This document shows, in pieces, positions 34,776-47,568 of a DNA stretch of 64,000 nucleotides (positions are counted from its first letter, which is position 1; each line of letters begins with the position of its first letter). This stretch comes from Botrytis cinerea B05.10 (lineage: Eukaryota > Ascomycota > Leotiomycetes > Helotiales > Sclerotiniaceae), in the NCBI RefSeq assembly GCF_000143535.2, contig NC_037311.1, forward strand, positions 124,001-188,000, in the 5' to 3' direction. The position numbers and the translations under genes were made by a program. The notes under the pieces were generated by a model. The model was not told the origin of the DNA and searched no databases. It was given only the letters and a program-made list of their open reading frames with translations.

Positions 34776-36744
34776 ATGGTTAGGAACAAGCCGTCAACCG
34801 CCTCTCTTCACAAAGCTGCCATGGAGAAACAGATAGCTTCTGACGAGAAGGTTACCCAGGAGCTTTTGATGGAGGAATTGGCCAAAATGAAATTGGCAGT
34901 CTCTAAACCTACCGACCCGAATAATGGGGAGTCTTTCACAACCCGTGAAAGTCTACCAATTCGCTCCCTTGGGGGTGATTCATGGGCGAGGGATGATTAT
35001 CTTGGCTTAGGACAAGAGAAGATTGAGACGCTCTTCGAGAAGATGAGGAAATCTTATCAATTCCCATCCGCCGATACGGAAAATAATGCTACGAGTGGTG
35101 CACAAACTTTGTTCGAAACATTCCACTCAACTAATGGATCTCTTGTTCCTCGCAATCTAGATACCAAGGCGCTCAATGCCGCAAAACATGCAACCGTTCT
35201 CAAAGATCCCGAGGATTATGCAGAGCCGTTCGTTAACTTCATGACGGAGAACCCAACAGTTTGGCATGCTATTCAGTACTGGGAGACTAAGTTGGAGGAT
35301 GCTGGGTTTACTAAGGTTGGTGCAACTCTCATTCGTTCTGATTCACAACTGAATCCAAGTGCTCTCGAATTCAAGCAGCACAATTCTAAGGATAACCTGT
35401 TTATAGCTCTCTCCGCGTGACTCATGGAACGGCAAGCTTGAGCCCAACGGAAAATACTACGTGAACCGCAATGGAACATCCTTGATCGCATTTTCCGTTG
35501 GTGGTGCATATAAATCTGGAAATGGAATAGCAATGGTTGCCGCACACTCTGATTCTCTCACGGCTCGTCTAAAGCCCGTCAGTACCAAACACAACAAAGC
35601 TGGATTTGTACAGCTCGGAGTTGCTCCTTATGCTGGCGCATTGAATGAAACATGGTGGGATAGAGATCTTGGTATTGGCGGTAGAGTTTTAGTAAAGGAT
35701 GAGAAAACTGGATACATTTCTCAAAAATTGGTAAAACTGGGTTGGCCAATTGCACGCATTCCAACTCTAGCTCCTCATTTTGGGGTTGGAATGTTTGGTC
35801 AAAACAATAAGGAAACACAACTCGTACCAATCATTGGCCTCGATAATTCCGATATTGAATCTTCGGCTTCGTCCTCATCATCATCTGAGCAATTTCAAAC
35901 ATCAAATATATCCGGTGCAAAATCTTCATTTGTCTCCACCCAACCACCAAAACTTGTCAATCTTATTGCCAAAGAATTGGGCATTGAAAATAAAGAAACC
36001 ATCATCAATTGGGAACTCGAACTCTTCGATACCCAACCATCCCAACTCGGTGGGCTCGACAAGGAATTCATTTTCTCGGGACGTATTGATGACAAAGTTT
36101 GTTCCTGGTCTTCAATCGAGGCACTGCTCTCCAACTCTTCCTCTGAAGAATCCAAATCATCTGGTATTATTTCCATGGTTGGTCTTTTTGATGACGAAGA
36201 GATTGGCTCGCTCTTGCGTCAGGGTGCAAGGGGTAATTTCCTCCCCGGAACAGTTGAACGTATCGTGGAGTGCTTCAATAACTCCACATACAGTCCCAAT
36301 GTTTTGATGGAAACCTATGCCAAGTCTTTCCTCGTGTCCTTCGATGTTACACATGCTACAAATCCCAATTTCTTGGAAAAGTACCTCGAAAACCATTGTC
36401 CTAGACTTAATGTAGGATTGACAGTTGAAGCAGATAGCAATGGTCATACAACTACGGATTCTGTCTCAACAGCTATTTTCCAGAGATTGGCAGAGAAAAG
36501 CGGTCAAAAATTACAAACTTTCATGATTAGAAATGATTCTAGATCGGGAGGTACGGTCGGACCGATGTTGAGTTCTGCAATGGGCGTTAGATCTATTGAT
36601 GTCGGAATTCCCCAACTAAGCATGCATAGTATCAGAGCAACTACAGGATCTAAGGATCCGGGATTGGGGGCTAAGATGATTGAAGGTGTTTTCGCAGGGT
36701 GGGAAAGTGTGGATGAGGAGATTGCCGGAGGTAAAGGATGGTAG
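34776..36744 (+). CDS. M18 aspartyl aminopeptidase (vacuolar aminopeptidase I type)
   Basis: A zinc metallopeptidase that removes acidic or other N-terminal residues; the yeast relative Ape1/Lap4 is a vacuolar enzyme delivered by selective autophagy. Two exons (34776-35315, 35407-36744) give 625 residues. The join reads AGFTKLSPRDSWNGK and aligns with the family's conserved segment before the first strand; the 91-bp intron is open in the upstream frame almost to its end. Zinc and catalytic blocks are AAHSDSL, SGRIDDKVC, GLFDDEEIGS, DVTHATNPN and PQLSMHSIRA. A serine-rich insertion (SSASSSSSSEQ and following) lies near residue 325. The N-terminus (about 90 residues) is longer than in cytosolic relatives and may act as a propeptide. 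Confidence 0.95.
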
Positions 36745-39522
36745 GGATTTTTGTTTTTTGAACTGATTTTTGAAGAAGGCTACCCGGGTATGAGCTATTA
36801 TGGAATGGTGCAGGATTGGGGATTAATACTACATAAGGATGTATCATGGCACATATGAAGCGAATGAGTGAGTGGAAGGATTTTATATCGTCCCAAGTCA
36901 CATATATAGTGCATAGATAGATCATAGCATGCGTTTGTTAAGTAATTGGCGTATTATAATTGTTCGATTATGGCTTTTTCTTTGAGGTTCTTGATGCCTC
37001 TTGTTACTTGACTTGTCCCAATCAGGTTAATTGAAATCGAGGATTATATAACGGAATCCGCTCAAAAGAGTGTTGAATAGACGGCGAGCGCATACAGGAG
37101 TCGAGGTTCATTATTCATATGAAGAATGAGCAGCTTGTATACGTTTGTTCTCTCCATACAAATGTAGAGGAGCATCTGAGGTGCGCACTTAAATGATGAG
37201 GATAGCGAAAGTGTGGTTTGTATTGAGTTTGGCGTCGATAGAACTCGGGTAAGCTTTATATGCATTCGAAGGCTCTTGTGTTTTGAATCTTTGAAATAAG
37301 ATACTACAGGTTGCAGAGTGGTATGAGATAACAACCCCCAAATCTTTCACAGACATAAATCGCATAAAAGATTTCGGGAGAAATGAACGGAGATGTCTGA
37401 AGAAACTGCAGCAAATTTAGAAAATGAGCTTGGGTTTAAGCAAGTATTCAGATGTGGTGTGAAGAGGTGTTGGGTTTGTAGTTCAGATTCGTCCTGATTT
37501 TGTCTCCATGACCGCAGTGAGGATTTATGGGAAATTTTATGGTGGGTAAAGATGATCTTGTATATATGATGAAGAGAAGCAAATCTGTTTTGGGTGTGTG
37601 ATAAGACTTCAAGAGAAAGATCAGAAAATGGGATCTTCTGTTTGAGATGCTTTTCGTAAACCATTATCGAGATTAACAATATAGCAGCATAGAACATGTC
37701 GATAAAATGTCTTGGCTACTTGCGCTCATGCATCCATAACGAGAACTCGATCGCTGAGCTTTTCCGGTAAAAATGATATCATGCGAAGAATCGATCTCGT
37801 TTTTTGAGAAAGATCTGTCCATCAATATCCTCGCATGGTGAGGGCGGGTGGGATATGTGGGGGTTTTCATTGCCATTGTTGTGATTCTCTACGTTCAATA
37901 ATGCTTTCCCTAATGGCCCGGCTTTCTTCGGGCGAGGTGTGTAATTTTGAATCGGTGTCCGGTGGGTGCGCATATGTTATCTCATAGGTCTAAGTGTTAT
38001 TTTCAATGATCATAGAGCTATTAATTTGAGGAACGTTTACAATAATTTGACCAAAACACTAAGATTTTGAGATTAGGCGGTGATTTCTTATTGCTCTTTT
38101 GACACATGGATCTTGCAAGCATACATGGGATTCGCATTTGGCTGATCTGATCTCCAGTCTGCATCGGCTAGCGACTGAACTAAAGAAGAGATCAATCGAT
38201 TGAATGCTCAAACAATGATCCTTGCCAATGTCTCGATGACATGTGATAAGAGAGTTCAGAAAGTCTGGGAAGAGGGGGTGTTTCTTTCTGCCAAGTTATA
38301 TTGGCGAAAGGCCTCAATCCAAGCGCTCTTTTTTGCAACTGTGGGCATCAAGGGACTGAACTCGCGCTCATATGTGGAGGCTTGTTTGTACAGAAATTTG
38401 CAAACAGGGCAACGCAGTCAAGAAGCCAAGGTTCCATCTACTTTAGAGAACCAAGACAGAATTCCATCGTCTCCTGATGGTTTGTAATATCTTTATATAG
38501 ATGGCCAAGTTTTTTGTGTATCACAAGATGAAGTATTCATAGCATACGTATGCTATTATGGGAGCACCAGTAGATATCTTTCAGCTGTTCGGCCTGCTGC
38601 AGACATTAGACAATCTTCATTCACTAGCATCAAATTTCGAAAACAGGCGAATAGCAAGATGTAAGATATGAAATTGGTACATCAAACCCGCAAGTGAGGT
38701 TGATGCGAGGGATGAATGCCATAGAACATAGCAGTGATGCAGATACTGGATTGTTGGAGAAATTAAGTCGCTTCTAATAGTCGTTTATATTAGAATGGTT
38801 TTTTTTTATGTAATAGACTATTCCCAGCTCACCCAGACTATCGGTATTGTCAATAATAGGCATTTTGCTACCTGCCCGAATATTCCTAAGTCATGCAAGT
38901 TCAATGGGCAATATTACTGCTTCTTGGGCTCACTTTCTCAATCGGAGTTTCTAGATGTTGCCGTGGTATTACAATCAACAGTCCAATGCCTTGGAAACCG
39001 GGAGAAATGATCAGATCTTGTGGTTCACCTAGCCGAAATGATGTGAGAAACTTGCGCTTCGCCACTGCAATCCAGGCGAAAGTGAAAGCATGATTCCTGC
39101 TCACTACAATCAAAGCCAGAGGATTGAATCAAAAGATGAATGTAGCCTTCGCGATCGATCTAATATCGGTAGCTTGAAGAAAGTATACCGCGTTCAGTAC
39201 TTATGAAAGATAACTAATGGCATAGAGTGCATGGAACAAAATCGAGGGGCCTACAATGAAGTGCCCATTGGATTGAAAAGAAGGGACGAGACCAAATGTT
39301 TTTGTCAGGATTAATGCCTTCATCGTATGGCAAGCAACAGCTTGCAGGGGTCCTGGAGCTTCCGCGGACAAAAGAACTCTTGATTCGTAAAAGTGTCGCC
39401 TTGCCCTTGCACAATAACGCCCCCAATACCTGATTTAGACGCGCAGAGGAACTTCCACTCTTTATCCAACAACAGGGATCACCTTGGTAAATGAGTGGAT
39501 CATGGAGTTGCCATGGGTAATA

Positions 39523-42087
39523 AGATATGCAACAAAGGCTATGGAAAGCTTTCAAAGGATTTCTGATGAGGTGGATGAATCCAGTCTTTCCAGTTCAAAT
39601 GATGGGGGATTGATTGGATGGTTCGGCTAATCTGACAATTAACCACAATCAAATTCTTGGCGTAGGGATTTGATGAAATTGATCCGATGGGTCTAAAAAC
39701 ACTGACTACAATCGAGAATGCCGAAGCTTGGTGATTGCATTTGATGTGTAGAGTATTGCGGTAAACAAATCTTGCTGATGTGATATTCACACTGTGATAC
39801 TTCACCGGTCCGCGAAACAGTCAGATTATTCCGTGCCAACGACAATCGGAGAACTTCATCACACTCCGTATTCCATCAATTAACGTTTGCGATCAGCAAA
39901 CCTTAAATTCTTGGGTAACCATAAGATTTGCAACAAATTAGTCTTCGCTTTGATCGTACCAATTATCCGGGTCGTGCACATGATCGTCGACGTGTTAATG
40001 GAGTACACGTGCTATGATGTGGCACCCTAACCTTAAACTCGAAACTCAAAAATGCAATGACCACTCACACCGGAAAATGGAAAAATTAAAGAAGGCATGG
40101 AAAATCTCATTACTTCCATGAAAATTGAGATATGCAACAAAGTCAGGATGGTCTATACTAAAGGTAAAGGTAAGAAGCAACGCGTAAATTCTGATTTGAG
40201 CAAACAAACAAGCGAGGCATTGCAATCGAAAGTGGTGCATAAGCCTGATGGAGACTTCCAGGTACAATCATTGAGATCGAAAGATATGCAGATACTGATA
40301 GTAAGAGGAAAGCGAATGAGACGATCCGATACCAATGGGGTAGTTTGATTGAGTTTCTGGATGTTCAGAGAATTCTGGATGTCATGATGCCGGTGCTGGT
40401 GCTGATGCGGGAACGTAAGAATAAAGCAGGCAGAAAGTCTGTGAAGATCCAAAACTACCTTCACATATTTCCAATGCCATGAGAGACTAACTCCAATGAC
40501 AAGAGGTTGGGACATATCAAGACATCTTGAAGAATTGACATGCGATTCAACCTCAACGAAAATTGAGTTGATAATTCCAGAGCACCAGAATCTAAATCAC
40601 TGAGGAATGGTTACCTTGGGGGATAAATATGACCCATTGGCTGGCTGCCTTTACTCCATTCTTGTCAATTACCCCTATTCACCCTTGGCAAATAATTCGA
40701 TGTGCAACAAAAATGATCTCCTGTGACCTTCATGGTCTACTTACAGATAGTTGTAGCTGCAATAGGAGTGCAGAAGCTGTATAAATTTGGCTGGGTTCAA
40801 TCGTGTCCACCGAATAGACATGTAAGACATGCTTGTGTTGGTAATTGGAGCTCTGAGCTATTGCCAAGTGTAGATCTGATAATGCCCAGATGTTGAGATA
40901 TGCAACATTTTGATCTTTTCCGGCACATCATAAGCTGTCTCAATACCAAGCTGAATGGGCATCTTGGGTCTCTGGCCATTTTCGTGCTTGTATTACCTTG
41001 AAATTCGGGAGTCCAACTCAAAGCAGGAGACCTAAAGAGTTGAAACAGTACCGAAAATGAGAATGTGTTCAACACTAGAGCCGTTGTGATATTTTGCGTA
41101 TGCCTTGACTTTCTTCAATGAAATGACGACTGTTTCGAGAACAATTTGATCGTTGGGTTGTGAGAGAAAAAAAGTATCTTAGAAAGTATTATCTGTCCCG
41201 ATTATTCAAAGCCCTAGTCAATCAATCCTCGCGGCCATTTAGGGGTTGAGTAGCGAAGCGTTGTGTTGAGAATTGAGACGTGCAACATTGACAGTGGCTC
41301 TTGAACATCAATGCCATTCCGGAAAAATTATGACTTGAAATCCGAGACTCGAGTAGCTAGTGGTGTAACAATGTAAAACTTGTTGAACGAGTTCAAGTGT
41401 TGAGAATTGAGACACGCAACAATTCTAACCGTCTTTCTCAATGTTGTACTGTTGCATTATGGTAATGGCTGTGAAAGTGTTTTGTGGTTGAATGAATTGG
41501 GATGAGCATAAGTGTGCTTAGTAAGCTATTGTTATGTATGAGATTTATGATGTCGGTTCAACATTCCACGAAGCCCGAGAGCCAAAATCTGATAATTAAG
41601 GTTGTCACTGGTCAGAGACATGCGCGAGTCATTCACCTCTCCCATCAAAAGCATATTTATGATGATTTCCCAGGTGTCCAAGGATGATACCTGGCGATCA
41701 GATTTGCTATGGACAAACGGATGTGAAACCGGCTGGAGAAGAGAACCTTTTGATGTGGAAGCTTTGAGGTCATCTACGACATCTAGAATCGGACTTAGGG
41801 AACACGACAGCAAGCTACAACCAAGCACTGAATCTCCGAGAGAAAGAGATGTTTCTAAATCACAACGATCTCACATCAGCCTTATTTGGATATGGCTCGG
41901 CTAGAGGAGTTGTTCGTAAGCCTCCCCAGGTTTTACAGCTCGGCCGCTAATGTCGAAAACATCACATCTCGGCGATCTTCCATGAATTATTTTCAACCAC
42001 TCACCTGCAACATCGGCTTTCCAGAATCCACGGGAATACTGACAAGTTCGGAAAGTGTGGCCGTCTCCGTTGTAGACATGCAACAAA
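39523..42087 (+). repeat. Left arm: dispersed GAGATATGCAACAAA boxes
   Basis: Eight boxes on the plus strand: 39523 (AGATATGCAACAAA), 39924, 40128, 40699, 40895, 41275, 41409 and 42073. The core is GA-A-y-r-TGCAACA with variants such as GAGACGTGCAACATT. Copies 40128, 41275 and 41409 extend upstream into AAAATTGAG or AGAATTGAG; copy 41409 also has an ACGAGTTCAAG block, matching the reverse complement of the right-arm unit. Confidence 0.75.
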
Positions 42088-42517
42088 GTCAAGCCGTGGC
42101 TAAGAGAAACGGGCAATCGTGTTCTATGATCTCTGAATTGTTCCAGTTGAGCATTGGGTCGACGTTGGCGACGCATATATGCTAAAGCATCGGAGCCTCA
42201 ATAACATGGGTACCTTTTTTCAGTTCCCTCTCATGGGCGAGTGTACATTTAAGATGGTGGGGCCTCAAAATGTCTTCCCTCTGTACCACGAGTCGTGGCA
42301 GCTGTGATGATTTATTAATCAAAGCACATTTGCGTGGTGGCTAGTCAGCTCCAGTCACTAACAATTTCACAAGCAAAACGTGGCAGCTACTACCTAGTCT
42401 CGCTCATTTCTGCCATATTTGGTATGTCTCGAGGTCTCTTCTCGGACACGCTTCTTTTTGTGGAATGTTAAGAACACAAACGGATATACACCCGTGTCAA
42501 CATCGATTCATGCAGAA

Positions 42518-43340
42518 TTTGTTGCATGTCTATCGCTCGGAATTTCCTCTCGCAACTGTCTTCAGTATATATTTTTATTTATGCACAATTGTTGCACATC
42601 TCATCTTTGCGTCATGCCTGTCAATTATGCGGGTCATACCCGTTGACTATGCATTCTAATTTAAGATCCCATGACAAACGCCATGGCGGAGCCCGCCGAT
42701 TGCACACTTATGACTGACTCAAGGGCACAACGGCCGTATCATTCTGACTCCACCTCTAATTCAACACAACGGAGTTTCTTTCACAGTATTAAGGTTTTGT
42801 GCCGCAGAGGAAATTGCGTTGGTTCGTTCGCCTGTGGAAATTGTTTTGTTGCATATCTAATTGCTGAGGTCTGAGTCGTGGTGAGGTTGCACTCTTCGGT
42901 GAATATCTCTACTCGCGCCATCTTCCCCCGAGTTCTACCTCTAAATTGTGGATATATTGCGGACATCCCCGACATCCTGAAGCGCAGCATTGAAAAAAAA
43001 TACTTTGTTGCACACCTGAACATTGACTCGTACCTTTCATTGTGGGTATAATCTCCTTCTGGACTCTTCGTCTCCGCGCCGTCAGATGGAATCTTGGTTT
43101 CGTTGCATGTCTGAAATTTTGAATGTTGACTCGCAGCTCTTTCTGGTGGAGAATCTCATGCATTTTCAATGTTTGTTGCATGTCTCAATTTTCATGTTGA
43201 CTCGCTCTCTTGGTTGTAGTGGGGGCTTCAATACATCTTGTCAACTTAAAAGGCATTTGTTGCATATCTCATTTTTGCAAGTTGACTCGTGGTATTCCTT
43301 CTTTTATTCAGTGTGGACATCTCAAGGATAGAGCGAGAGG
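42518..43340 (-). repeat. Right arm: inverted tandem copies of the same unit
   Basis: Seven copies in opposite orientation start at 42518, 42589, 42845, 43004, 43099, 43172 and 43257. The last four are quasi-tandem, 73-95 bp apart, and share TTTGTTGCAyrTCT, an AT-rich spacer, then (G)TTGACTCG (43022-43030, 43125-43133, 43196-43204, 43281-43289) and a T/G-rich tail. A partial copy lies at about 43425 and another at about 44025. Confidence 0.78.
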
Positions 43341-43634
43341 CGCTTACCCACATTCTGTCGATTCCATTCCGAAATTAAGTAAAATCAGATCAGTCCGGAT
43401 ATTCCATGTTTGATTGACATGAAGACTTGCATATTTCATTGTCAACTTATCCTTTCTATAATTGCATGTCGTCGCCTTATAAGTACAATTATACATTCCT
43501 CAAGCCTAGCAATGCTTGCCCTAATCAATTTCTTTCTTTAGAACATTTAGATTCTCAGCTTTGAAGTGTAAATTCAGTCCACGGTGTGATGGTCAACACG
43601 GAGTCCTTCCAATCCTGTTGATGGTTCATTCGAA

Positions 43635-43694
43635 TTATCATCTCTTCTTATGTATCAGCTCTGATCAGAGATGATTCAAAAGAAGAGATGATAA
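43635..43694. repeat. 60-bp near-perfect palindrome
   Basis: Outer arms TTATCATCTCTTCTT (43635-43649) and its exact complement (43680-43694) are concentric with the inner palindrome CTCTGATCAGAG (43659-43670). 27 of 30 base pairs match, so RNA or single-stranded DNA would form a long hairpin with three mismatches. Confidence 0.92.
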
Positions 43695-45435
43695 CTTGAG
43701 TCAACATCTCAATGGCTGAATTCGACGCAACGATAGACCTCTTCTGTTGCGAAAATAAGTTCTTGCTAACTCTCTTTCTTGAGTCTTCTACGTAGCTCCC
43801 CGAGCAACCTCACTTGAGATGATGGTTCTTTGGATACACCCCTTGATCAAGAATATGGGGACGACACAGTCATGCTCTATACTTCATTCACTTGCGCATG
43901 ACAATCTTGAGGTGATATCTCATCATCATTCTTTAGTCATGAATAGACTTTGTACATCCGGTAGAGTATCAGTATGCTTAATACCACTTGTGTGTGTTTT
44001 CTTCTCAAGTCGGCGTTACATCTGGCATAGTTGCAAAACATATCTCCACAGCTGGACTCGTGATATCGGGCATCATCTCTTTCTGAACCATCATAGGCTC
44101 AATATGTCTGGGATGACAATGAGAAATCTCTCGAATTCAGATATCAAGATATGAGCTCGAGATCGTCATTACTATCAAAGTGCGAAGTGGCGGTGTAGCA
44201 TTCAATATTGCTAGGGCTGAACAGTCGTCGAGTCTTTAGATCGATCGCAAGGCACAATTGGGCAATTACTTCCTTGTTTTTTTTTCCGGCACATTTTCCT
44301 GATGGCTGAGACAACTAATTGAAATACCTTCAGTTCTTAATGAATTAAAGCCCGGTTCTACATGAAGTCTCGACACCAAATTAGCTTGTTACCCTGGCAT
44401 ATGATTCGCCAAAATGCATTCAGGTCTTGAAAACCCAGGGTTAGTTGTCAAATACGCACTGTATAAATGATCGGCTTCTCCTGAATGAGATTCATTTGCT
44501 ACAATGTAAATACCGCGCAAGTATGCAAGTACCTTTCTCGATGAGCGAACATGCAGCCATTCAAAGACCAAGTGGTAGAACACTTCCCACTTCCCACGAG
44601 TACATGTCCACCCTTTAAGGAAGAAATTGACATAGAGCTCGATTCATGAGTTCAAATAAGTATGTTTAGAGCTCTAGGTAGCCGGTCATCAACGATCAAC
44701 AAGGCCAATCAGTATGACGAGTTCAGGGGCTTCGTAAATCCACCTTAATAATCGTACCTGTATTGATCTGATGATTTAAGCTTAAATCTTATGAGCAGCA
44801 TTTATCTCAATCACTCAGTATAATCTCTTGGCAACATAGCGGCGCTCTTGGCCCATACTTAATCATCAATACTGTAGAAGGCTGAGCCGCAACGTAAATA
44901 TATCTGGGGGAAAACTTGGCATAAGCTTACTACAATCGATCACATTATCATCCCGATTCATCGAGCTGATGATTTGAATAGCCTATGGAATAGATCCAGA
45001 TGTGAAAATTCTAAAACTCATTTCGCTGACTATCCCAAGTGGATGTGGAGTGGACTCTTCGTCGTAGAATCACTCATGAGAAAGAAGATTCTCTGTCACA
45101 AAAATAGTCGAATAGCCTATCCAATTATCAGCCCTCAGCATCCTATCACCACATCATCTAATATTAAGATATAAGTGCTTGGCTCGTCTCTTAACAGAGT
45201 TATGGACGTTCTATATTTGTAGAACATCAGAAATGGCGTTTTGAAAGTTCCTAGGGCTACTAACGCCAAACAAGATTAACATCATGTAAGCGATATGTTT
45301 TGAGCCAAAAGCAAATCTTCAACGGTTTCAATATATTTTTTGGCTGAAGTAGCAAATCCTACGTGTGATTCTTCTTGTGATTAAGGATCTTGGCATCTTG
45401 AATGATGGATCTGGCAGAACCGTCATTAGGGACGA

Positions 45436-45441
45436 TATAAA
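45436..45441 (+). promoter_or_regulatory. TATA box of the secreted Cys-rich protein gene
   Basis: TATAAA about 210 bp before the ATG, followed by a long C/T-rich leader (45535-45648). Confidence 0.5.
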
Positions 45442-45648
45442 GGGACCATGGATCTCTGACAATCGCAGTCTTTAGTTCGCAGATCAACACATATCCCTTC
45501 CCAGCTTTTCATTCAGCATCTATTCTCTTTAGTGCTTTTCATTCCTCTCTTTTCCTTATTTCCTTGATCGAAAACACATTCTTTCAATTTCCTTCTATCA
45601 TTCATTATCAAAAATCTTTCTTTCCTCCTTTCTTCCAATCACTTCAAA

Positions 45649-47568
45649 ATGCATTCTCCCAAGTCCCAGGCCATCCTCAGCCTACTCTTCTCACAAGTCT
45701 TCAAAACCTCCGCCTCTCCCTCTCCCGTAAAAGTCCGCGAAGCATTCGCCCCCGTCCCCTCCAACTTCAACCCCGGAATCTTCGCCATCCAACCCAACAA
45801 CGGCGGCGGTGCCTCCGACGACTGTGGCAATGGTCCCATCACTCTCAACCGCACAACATGGACTTCGCACAACATGGATCAACTAATCAACGACATGTTC
45901 TCTACCGGAATGTCCGATCCCAATTTCGATTTCCACCAATCATTCGGTAATCGCTACAATGTAGATTTTTACTGTCCCAATAGTTTCGACAACTGTGATA
46001 CCACACCCGCAAGTTGTAGCGCATTGAGCGGAACAACTGCAGAAAAGGAACAAGGTTGGTTGGGAATCAAAGCCATGATGAATGTACAGCAGATGTATCT
46101 GCAATGGGAAAAAGTCATGAGTAATTCGCTCGATACGCTCACGCAAACCAGTGCGGATTTTCAATCTGTATGTCTTTCCAAATCCTCTCATCATAATGGG
46201 GAAAAAAAAAAGGAATGCATGTTAACAACTCCCCCTAGAACTTCGCTCCTACTACCCCCGGTGCCAAAATCGGTGCCAAAAACACAGTGACGGTTATTTC
46301 CGGCGGTCTCGCCGTCGCAGCCGTAATCGGAACTTGCTGGCTTCCCGGTGCTCTCGCTTTTACACTCCCCGTGCTCGGTACACAAATCACCGCCGGTGTT
46401 CTCACAATCGGTGCTGGTATTACCGCAGGAACGGCCAGTCTAGTCGGCACTATCGCGAATGATATTCAAGATAGCAAAGAATCGGATGAGCTGAGCGTGT
46501 TGGAATTTTCAGACTACCTACCGGTCATGAAACAATTGGCGTTGAGCTCGCTTGAGTTTTCTCACAATGGGACGTTCTCGAATGGTCAGGTGAATGGAAA
46601 TAGCGTGGGGACTGTACGCTCTTCTTCTTCCTTGCGTGTTTTACATTCTATGCGATTAACCAACTAACTCTACCGCCCAGTTAAAAGATCTCCTCACAGG
46701 CGGTGCATTCGCCGGCGACGAAGTCCTACAAGCCTACGTTGGTGGCGAAGACGGACTCGACGGACTTTTCTCTCGCTATGCAGCTATCAAACTCCTTCAA
46801 GCATACTGGGAAGCGCAAAATGCATTTTTCATCTACATTCCGGATGTTGTCAAAGATTGCTCTGGATGGCACGGTAATACCGGAGGAAAAAAAGCCGGGG
46901 ATCCCAGACGATTTTGCGGTGAAAAGGGTATGATGATTTTAGGAGGCGTGGACAACAATTCCAAGTTTTCTGCTCCGACGGGTATTGATAATGGGAAAGT
47001 TGCTTCTATTGGAGGATTTAACATTCGTTCGTCCCCCCCCTTCCCTTCGCCCCCTAACATCATTCCCTCCCCCATCCTCCCTAAAACTCTCCACTAACCC
47101 ACCCCCAGAACTCCCACAACTCTACGCCAGCACCTACAACATGTACACCGGCCACGGTCTCGACGCCTACAAAGACATCACGTGGCACATGAACAACATC
47201 GCGCACGAATACGTCGGTAACAACGATGCCAACAAAGCCTACACGACTGCTGGTTTTTTCACCTTGCCCGTGTGTGAATTGAAAGGTTGGAATTGGAAAC
47301 AGAGTGATGAGATGCATAAGAATCCTCCTTGTGATTGCTGTGAGTAAATCTCTCTTTAAGGTTTTTCTCTCTTTATCATACAGAGTCGAAGATGATGAAG
47401 GGGCGTGTGATGGATGCAGGAGTTTAATAACCCCATACGAAATAAATGCATTGAATTGACACTAACGTGAAAATAGCATGTGCTCAAGATGCGTGGGGCC
47501 ATAAATTCCTGGATTACGCTTCTCAACCCATCAAAGATTGGTTGAAGAATTGCCCACCTTGTTCTTAG
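45649..47568 (+). CDS. Secreted Cys-rich protein with glycine-rich hydrophobic core
   Basis: Function unknown. Five exons (45649-46167, 46239-46613, 46681-47026, 47109-47339, 47477-47568) give 520 residues. A signal peptide (about residues 1-22, KSQAILSLLFSQVFKTSASP) is followed by a Cys-containing N-domain (C59, C109, C116, C123). A 58-residue apolar stretch (about 189-246) is rich in Gly, Ala, Thr and Val with repeated G-x3-G spacing; it could form two membrane-inserting or buried helices. The C-terminal third has more cysteines, with PPCDCSC and NCPPCS at the end. Tryptophan/histidine-rich segments (DAYKDITWHMNNIAHEY) occur. I recall similar ascomycete secreted proteins of unknown role. 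Plant-interaction effector, toxin-like or wall protein are all unproven possibilities. Confidence 0.85.

Larger units (their letters stand above)
36745..45648. other. 8.9-kb region without protein-coding genes
   Basis: The largest gene-free stretch of the window. Open frames reach only about 120 codons and none shows a domain, signal peptide or splice-consistent extension. It contains the two arms of a dispersed short repeat (39523-42087 and 42518-43340) and a 60-bp palindrome (43635-43694). No transposase or reverse transcriptase fragments are visible. A non-coding transcript, a relic of an old insertion, or a large regulatory domain are all possible. Confidence 0.6.

Noticed and set aside
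35340..35470. Apparent frameshift in the aspartyl aminopeptidase gene
   Set aside because: An in-phase intron (35316-35406) with a normal acceptor explains the frame change and restores the family sequence AGFTKLSPRDSW.
41602..41904. 100-codon open frame in the gene-free block
   Set aside because: No motif, no splice-consistent extension, and it overlaps several other frames of similar length expected by chance.
39523..43340. One giant inverted repeat or foldback transposon
   Set aside because: The spacings of the left and right boxes are not mirror images and the sequences between boxes do not match, so the arms are not a duplicated block.
42518..43340. CRISPR-like array
   Set aside because: Units are diverged and irregularly spaced, the genome is eukaryotic and no cas genes exist.
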